From Vineibacter terrae (GTDB lineage: Bacteria; Pseudomonadota; Alphaproteobacteria; Reyranellales; Reyranellaceae): DNA of 64,000 nt. Of the stretch, positions 58,886 through 64,000 are shown piece after piece. The position numbers and the translations under genes are program-made. Where the stretch lies: the NCBI RefSeq assembly GCF_008039615.1, contig NZ_VDUZ01000025.1, positions 56,830-120,829 of the forward strand, read 5' to 3'. Within the stretch, counting starts at the first letter, position 1, and each line of letters starts with the position of its first letter. The notes beneath the pieces were generated by a model, which was not told the origin of the DNA, did not search any database, and was given only the letters and a program-made list of their open reading frames with translations.

Positions 58886-60530
58886 GCCGGTCCGCTCCCT
58901 TCAAGGTGCCGTTCGCCTCCAGCGCGGCGATCACCTGCGTGCGCAGCAGGAATTTCTGCACCTTGCCGCTGGGCGTCATCGGAAAGCTGTCGAACGCAAC
59001 GACGTGCTCGGGGAAGTACTGCTGCGCCAGCTGATGCGCTGCGAGGTGGCGGCGCATCTCGGCCAGGTCGAGCTGCATGCCCGGCTTGAGCAGCACGGCA
59101 GCGCAGGCACGCTCCTGCAGGCGCGGATCGGGCACCGCGACCACGGCTGCGGTCGCCACGGCCGGGTGCTTGTGCAGCAGCTCCTCCACCTCGACGACCG
59201 GGATGTTCTCGCCACCGCGGATGATGATGTCCTTGCTGCGGCCGGTGATGCGGATATAGCCGCCGCCGACGTCGCGGGCCCGGTCGCCGGTATGGAACCA
59301 GCCGCCTTCGCTGTAGCTGGCGCGGGTGATCTCGGGCCGCTGGTAGTAGCCGGCGAACAGCGAGGCGCCGCGGCAGAGCAGGTCGCCGTCGGTGCCCGGC
59401 GCCACCGCCGCGCCGCTGTCGTCGACGATGCGCACCGCGCTGCCGCGCAGCGGCCGGCCGTCGGAGCCGGCCACCATGTCGGCCGGATCGTCCATGCGGC
59501 TGAGCGTCACGAGCCCGACCTCGGTCATGCCCCAGCCTGACATCACCTTGCAGCCCAGCGTATCGCGGGCGCGGTCGAGGTATACGCGCGGGATCGGCGC
59601 GCCTGAGCACAGGAAGGCGCGCAGCGAGCGCGTCGCGCGCTTGGCGTCGGGCGCCGCCAGCAGGTCCTGCAGGAAGGGCGTCGCGCCCATCGTCCAGGTG
59701 ACGCCCTCACGTTCGATCAGCTCCAGTGCCAGGGCGGGATCCCAGCGCTCCATCAGCACGGCGGAGCCGCCGATCAGCACCGGAAGGTGTCCGCCATAGA
59801 CGAACCCGGTCTGATGGCCGAAGGTCGAGGCCATCAGCACGACGTCGCGGTGGTCCAGACCCTGGTCCTCGATCACCCCCAGCAGGGGGCAGAGATTGGT
59901 GTTGGCCGTGTGCATCACGCCCTTGGGCTCGCCGGTCGTGCCCGACGTGAAGACGATCTCGCTGATCGCGTCGGCGTCCGGCCGATGCGGCGGCGCCGGC
60001 GGTGCCGGCACCAGCAGATCCTCGAAACGCCGTGCCCCGCCGGGATTGCCTTCGGCGACGAAGACATGCCGGCAATCGGGCAGATCGTCCGCCAGCTCGC
60101 GCATCATCTGCAGGTGATCGAAGCCGCGGAACAGGCGCGGGATGATTGCCACCTTCGGCCGCACCAGCCCCAGCATCAGGCGCAGCTCGCGATGGCGGTA
60201 GATCGATGGCAGCGGCGTGCAGATCGCGCCGAGGCGGTCCAGCGCATACGCCATCAGCGGGAACTGCCGCCAGTTCGGCAGCTGCACGGCCACGACATCG
60301 CCGCGCCCGATCCCCAGCGCGTGCAGATTGGCGGCGATGCAATCGGCAGCGGCGAGGGCTTCGCCGTAGCTCATCCGGCCGAAGCGGTCGACGATCAACG
60401 TCTTGTCCGGTGTGCGCGCCGAGCGCTCCGCCAGCAGCTGGTAGATGGTCTTGTCCAGCCACAAGCCGTCGCGCACGTTGCGCGCGGCAACGTCCGGCGC
60501 ATGCGCGCCCGATGTCATCCGCTCACTCAT
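58875..60530 (-). CDS. AMP-forming acyl-CoA ligase (2)
   Basis: The 551-residue enzyme has IVFTSGTTGEPKG (about residue 190), VMSGWGMTEVG, HTGDRARDVGGGYIRITGRSKD, RGGENIPVVEVEE and a final FPMTPSGKVQKFLL with the catalytic lysine. The pattern fits medium-chain, cyclohexanecarboxylate or aromatic acid-CoA ligases. It is the first gene of the operon that continues with dctQ, so it probably activates the acid brought in by that transporter. The operator-like palindrome lies about 100 bases upstream. Confidence 0.92.
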   Translation of the reverse strand: MSERMTSGAHAPDVAARNVRDGLWLDKTIYQLLAERSARTPDKTLIVDRFGRMSYGEALAAADCIAANLHALGIGRGDVVAVQLPNWRQFPLMAYALDRLGAICTPLPSIYRHRELRLMLGLVRPKVAIIPRLFRGFDHLQMMRELADDLPDCRHVFVAEGNPGGARRFEDLLVPAPPAPPHRPDADAISEIVFTSGTTGEPKGVMHTANTNLCPLLGVIEDQGLDHRDVVLMASTFGHQTGFVYGGHLPVLIGGSAVLMERWDPALALELIEREGVTWTMGATPFLQDLLAAPDAKRATRSLRAFLCSGAPIPRVYLDRARDTLGCKVMSGWGMTEVGLVTLSRMDDPADMVAGSDGRPLRGSAVRIVDDSGAAVAPGTDGDLLCRGASLFAGYYQRPEITRASYSEGGWFHTGDRARDVGGGYIRITGRSKDIIIRGGENIPVVEVEELLHKHPAVATAAVVAVPDPRLQERACAAVLLKPGMQLDLAEMRRHLAAHQLAQQYFPEHVVAFDSFPMTPSGKVQKFLLRTQVIAALEANGTLKGADRHGR

Positions 60531-60625
60531 GACGTGCCGCGTCCGGCCATGCTGGCACCAAGCCTCTCCCTCGCCGTCGGATCGCTTCAGCGACGTATCG
60601 CGCCGATCCTCTCTTTTCTATTTTG

Positions 60626-60641
60626 TTGAATATATATTCAA
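60626..60641. promoter_or_regulatory. perfect 16-bp palindrome, probable TetR operator
   Basis: TTGAATATATATTCAA is fully self-complementary and lies in an AT-rich pocket between the divergent ligase operon and the SDR-TetR pair. It is 32 bases before the SDR start and 96 bases from the ligase start. A TetR dimer site controlling both directions is the natural reading. Confidence 0.7.
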
Positions 60642-60672
60642 TTTAATCTGAGTCAAGCACGAGGGGACAGCG

Positions 60673-61479
60673 ATGGCGAACGAGCTGAGCGGGCGGACGG
60701 TTGTGGTCAGCGGTGCCACGTCGGGTATCGGTGCGGCGACGGCGCGGCATCTGGCGCGCGACGGCGCGCGGATCGTGGCGCTGGGGCGTCGTGCCAAGCG
60801 GCTCGAGCGGCTGCGCGAGGAGCTCGGTCCCGCGTGCCATGTGATGGCGGTGGATGTCGCGGACGGTGCCGCGCTTGCGCGCATGTTCGCCGCGCTGCCG
60901 CCGGCGTTCGCCACGGTCGACGTGCTGATCAACAACGCCGGCGTGGCGCTGGGCAACGACAAGGCGCAGGACGCCGATGCCGCGAAATGGCAGGCGATGG
61001 TGGACACGAATATCGGCGGCGTGCTGGCGCTGACGCGCCTGCTGCTGCCCGGCATGGTCGCGCGCGACCGCGGCGACATCGTCAATATCGGCTCGGTGGC
61101 CGGGAGCTGGCCCTATCCCACGGGCAATGTTTACGGCGCCACCAAGGCCTTCATCCGCCAGTTCACGCTGAACCTGCGGGCCGACCTGCTGGGGCGCAAC
61201 GTGCGCGCGATCTGCGTCGAGCCGGGCACGGTGCGCACCGAGTTCGCCGCCGTGCGCACCGGCTCGTCGGCGTCGGCCGATGCGTTCTACGGCCATCCCA
61301 ATCTCATGTATCCCGAGGATGTCGCCGAGATCGTCGCCTTCTGCCTGCGCCTGCCGCGGCGGGTGAACATCAACATGGTCGAGGCCATGCCGCTGGGGCA
61401 GGCGTTCTCGGCGCCGATCTTCGCCGACGACATGGCCGAGCTGGAGCCGCCGCCGCATGGCGGCGGCCGACAGGCGTAG
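60673..61479 (+). CDS. SDR-family oxidoreductase (YdfG-like)
   Basis: The 268-residue protein is a classical short-chain dehydrogenase: GATSGIGAATARHL (NADP-binding, about 14-27), NNAG, the catalytic YGATK (Y154/K158 region) with an upstream serine in NIGSVAGSW, and ICVEPGTVRTEF. The basic LGRRAKRL region after the second strand suggests NADP(H). It resembles YdfG, which oxidises serine and 3-hydroxy acids. It precedes the TetR gene by 10 bases and probably acts on a hydroxy intermediate of the divergent pathway. Confidence 0.9.
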   Translation: MANELSGRTVVVSGATSGIGAATARHLARDGARIVALGRRAKRLERLREELGPACHVMAVDVADGAALARMFAALPPAFATVDVLINNAGVALGNDKAQDADAAKWQAMVDTNIGGVLALTRLLLPGMVARDRGDIVNIGSVAGSWPYPTGNVYGATKAFIRQFTLNLRADLLGRNVRAICVEPGTVRTEFAAVRTGSSASADAFYGHPNLMYPEDVAEIVAFCLRLPRRVNINMVEAMPLGQAFSAPIFADDMAELEPPPHGGGRQA

Positions 61480-61489
61480 GGCGTCCCTG

Positions 61490-62128
61490 ATGACGAAGAA
61501 GCCCGTGAGGCCGGCCCGCGGCCGGCCGCCCCAGCCGCCCGCCATGGTCCGCGAACGTCGCCATCAGATCCTGACGGCGGCGATCGACGTGTTCGGCAGC
61601 CATGGCTTCCACGGCGCCACGATGCAGGCCATTGCCACCAAGGCCGGCATGAGCGTCGGCCTGATCTACCAGTATTTCGAGGACAAGGACGAGCTGCTGT
61701 TCGAGGTCATCAACGACATCCTCGATGCCTATCTGCGCGAGATACCCAAGGGCCAGGACAACGGCGACGGGCCGCTGGAGCGGTTCCGCGCCGGCATTCA
61801 CGCCTTCTGCAAGGTCGTGGACGACCACCGCGCCGCCACGCTGCTGGGCTATCGCGAGTCGCGCTCGCTGTCGCGGGCCCGGCTCAAGGCGGTGATGGAC
61901 AAGGAGATGCGCGCCACCGAGCTGATCATGCAGAGCATCGTCGACTGCCAGCGTGCGCGCCTGCTGCAGGACATCGACGCCGAGCAGCTCACCTATCACC
62001 TGGTGATCTACGTGCACTCATGGGTGCTCAACACCTGGCGTTTCGAGGCGCCGGTCAGCCGCGAGGATTATGTCGAGAAGGGCTTAGCGCTGCTGCTGGG
62101 CGATCGGCTGCCGCCGCGCCGGTCATGA
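61490..62128 (+). CDS. TetR-family transcriptional regulator
   Basis: The 212-residue protein has a basic N-terminus, then a TetR DNA-binding domain (RHQILTAAIDVFGSHGFHGA, VGLIYQYFEDKDELLF at about residues 20-68) and an all-helical ligand domain. It is co-transcribed with the SDR gene and is the likely repressor acting at the palindrome between the divergent operons. TetR proteins in such places usually respond to an acyl-CoA intermediate. It overlaps the 3' end of the enoyl-CoA hydratase gene by 6 bases (convergent). Confidence 0.9.
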   Translation: MTKKPVRPARGRPPQPPAMVRERRHQILTAAIDVFGSHGFHGATMQAIATKAGMSVGLIYQYFEDKDELLFEVINDILDAYLREIPKGQDNGDGPLERFRAGIHAFCKVVDDHRAATLLGYRESRSLSRARLKAVMDKEMRATELIMQSIVDCQRARLLQDIDAEQLTYHLVIYVHSWVLNTWRFEAPVSREDYVEKGLALLLGDRLPPRRS

Positions 62129-62935
62129 CCTGAACCGCGCATCGCGCCAGGCGATCGCCGCCTTCACGCCCTGTGTGTCGCGGATGCGGGCGAACTCGGC
62201 CTTCTCTGGCGAGCCGCCGGCATTGAGGATCACGTCGATATCGAGCGACGCCTGCAACGCCGCGCGCAGCCCCATGGTCTCGTAGGTCTGGTTGATGGCT
62301 CGCTTGGTGAGGCGCACCGACCGCGCCGACGCGCGTGCCATGGTGCGGGCCAGCGACATGGCCTTGTCGGTTTCCTGGCCCGCCGGCATGACGTGGTTCA
62401 CGATACCCAGCCGCAGCGCGTCGGCGGCGTCGATCCTGTCGTCGCCGGTGAGCAGCAGCTCCTTGGCCTGCTTGGGGCCGGTGATCCATGGCAGGAGCAT
62501 GGCGACGATGCCGGTGCCGAAGCGCACCTCAGGCTCGCCGAAGCGCGTGCCTTCGGCCGCCACCGTCACGTCGCACGCCAGCATCGCCTCGAAGGCGCCG
62601 GCGAGGCAGAAGCCGTGCACGCAGGCCACGGTCGGCTTGGGGCTGTCCCAGAACTGCATGATGAAGTCGAACTGCAGGCGCATCTGGCGCTCCCAGTCGG
62701 CGACGTCATCCATCTTGCGCTCGGCCGCCGCCTTGAGGTCGAAGCCCGATGAGAACGCCCGTCCGGCGCCGCGCACCACGATGACCTGCACCGCGTCGTC
62801 GCCGTTGAGGGCGGCCATCGCCTCAAGACTCTCGTGCATCAACGTGTTGTTGAAGGCATTGAGCACCTGCGGCCGGTTGAACGTGACGATCGCGACGGCC
62901 GCGTCGCGCTCGACGGTGATGGTCTCGTAGGCCAC
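62123..62935 (-). CDS. enoyl-CoA hydratase/isomerase family protein
   Basis: The 270-residue protein has the crotonase fold: IVTFNRPQVLNAF, the oxyanion-hole segments GRAFSSGFDLKA and VHGFCLAGAFEAMLACD, and EVRFGTG at the position of the first catalytic glutamate region. ALRLGIVNHVMPAG follows. The GTG start is chosen after AGGGAG. It is a stand-alone minus gene next to the SDR-TetR pair. It could supply the hydration step that makes the beta-hydroxyacyl-CoA substrate for the Ltp2-like enzyme. Confidence 0.9.
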   Translation of the reverse strand: MAYETITVERDAAVAIVTFNRPQVLNAFNNTLMHESLEAMAALNGDDAVQVIVVRGAGRAFSSGFDLKAAAERKMDDVADWERQMRLQFDFIMQFWDSPKPTVACVHGFCLAGAFEAMLACDVTVAAEGTRFGEPEVRFGTGIVAMLLPWITGPKQAKELLLTGDDRIDAADALRLGIVNHVMPAGQETDKAMSLARTMARASARSVRLTKRAINQTYETMGLRAALQASLDIDVILNAGGSPEKAEFARIRDTQGVKAAIAWRDARFRS

Positions 62936-63064
62936 GGCGCTGCTCCCTGTCGTCCGGTTCGGGCAGTAGACGCGACGGCAGGCCGCCGCCGCAAGCCATC
63001 GCGGCGCTTTCGAGCCCGGGCACGGCCGTTGTAGTGTCACGCGGTTGTCGGTGCGGAGGACAGG

Positions 63065-63877
<813 letters not shown>

Positions 63878-64000
63878 CAGCCTGTCGGACTTGAGCCGAG
63901 AGCTGGAATGAGATTCATTATCGAGGGTTGATATTGGCTCGAGCCAGCGTGGTTGTGATGAGTAATTTCCGCCAAGTTGATCGTCAGACCGATTTTTTGC
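63878..64000 (+). mobile_element. left end of an IS1182-like insertion sequence (cut by window edge)
   Basis: CAGCCTGTCGGACTT just after proC resembles the terminal sequence of IS1182-family elements as I remember it, and the frame starting at 63958 gives an IS1182-type transposase N-terminus. The composition is lower in GC than the neighbouring gene. The right end lies outside the window. Confidence 0.6.
63958..64000 (+). CDS. IS1182-family transposase, N-terminal fragment (runs off window)
   Basis: Only 14 codons are visible: MSNFRQVDRQTDFL. The pattern FRxVDRxTxxL is the start of IS1182-family transposases, which continue with a PPSxxxWLP segment that cannot be seen here. No strong ribosome site is visible before the ATG. 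Confidence 0.6.
   Translation, partial: MSNFRQVDRQTDFL

Overview
This is a GC-rich chromosomal stretch, most likely from a metabolically versatile alphaproteobacterium. Three things point that way: the lgt-midA-pgeF and ubiK-ybjN-proC gene groups, many solute-binding transporters (tripartite tricarboxylate, TRAP and ABC types), and 4-base ATGA/GTGA gene overlaps. A Rhodospirillales or Reyranella-like origin is my guess; no rRNA or other marker gene settles it. I found no tRNA, rRNA or CRISPR array.

Layout. 0.2-2.9 kb: an ArsR regulator with its operator, a DUF899 protein, a TfoX-like protein, an FkbM methyltransferase and a small coiled-coil protein. 3.0-6.9 kb (minus strand): lgt, midA, pgeF and a putative lipoprotein. 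7.1-11.2 kb: a TetR-controlled exporter resembling CecR-YbhG-YbhF-YbhR, apparently reduced. 11.2-17.3 kb: a GntR regulator, polysaccharide deacetylase, amidohydrolase and a complete TctC-TctB-TctA transporter. 17.3-18.4 kb: ubiK and ybjN. 18.6-30.9 kb: an IclR-linked aromatic-acid region with three tandem binding proteins, an ABC permease and ATPase, a 4-oxalomesaconate tautomerase-like protein, an esterase, a LigB-type extradiol dioxygenase and a Rieske oxygenase with its reductase. 31.2-37.5 kb: a dimethylglycine-dehydrogenase-like flavoprotein and a hydantoinase/oxoprolinase A-B pair. 37.5-38.3 kb: a low-GC island carrying one caspase-fold-like gene. 38.4-41.4 kb: an acyl-CoA dehydrogenase and a D-aminoacylase.

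41.5-48.5 kb holds the most interesting unit, a divergent iron locus. Leftward are a cupredoxin, an FTR1 permease, a bacterioferritin-associated ferredoxin and bacterioferritin. Rightward are two paralogous secreted proteins of unknown family, an outer-membrane beta-barrel and a di-haem peroxidase-like cytochrome. Three near-identical 21-bp Fur-like boxes sit in front of the two arms. I infer a periplasmic Fe(II) oxidation and uptake system.

48.6-51.6 kb holds a PNPOx-like protein, a flavin monooxygenase and a glutathione transferase. 51.7-62.9 kb holds an eight-gene minus-strand operon (two acyl-CoA ligases, a TRAP transporter, a thiolase-like protein with a DUF35 partner, and a short-chain reductase). 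Opposite it are an SDR-TetR pair, followed by an enoyl-CoA hydratase. proC follows at 63.1 kb, and the start of an IS1182-like element is cut by the window edge. Six copies of a roughly 90-bp perfect or near-perfect hairpin repeat lie between genes from 9.9 to 48.6 kb.
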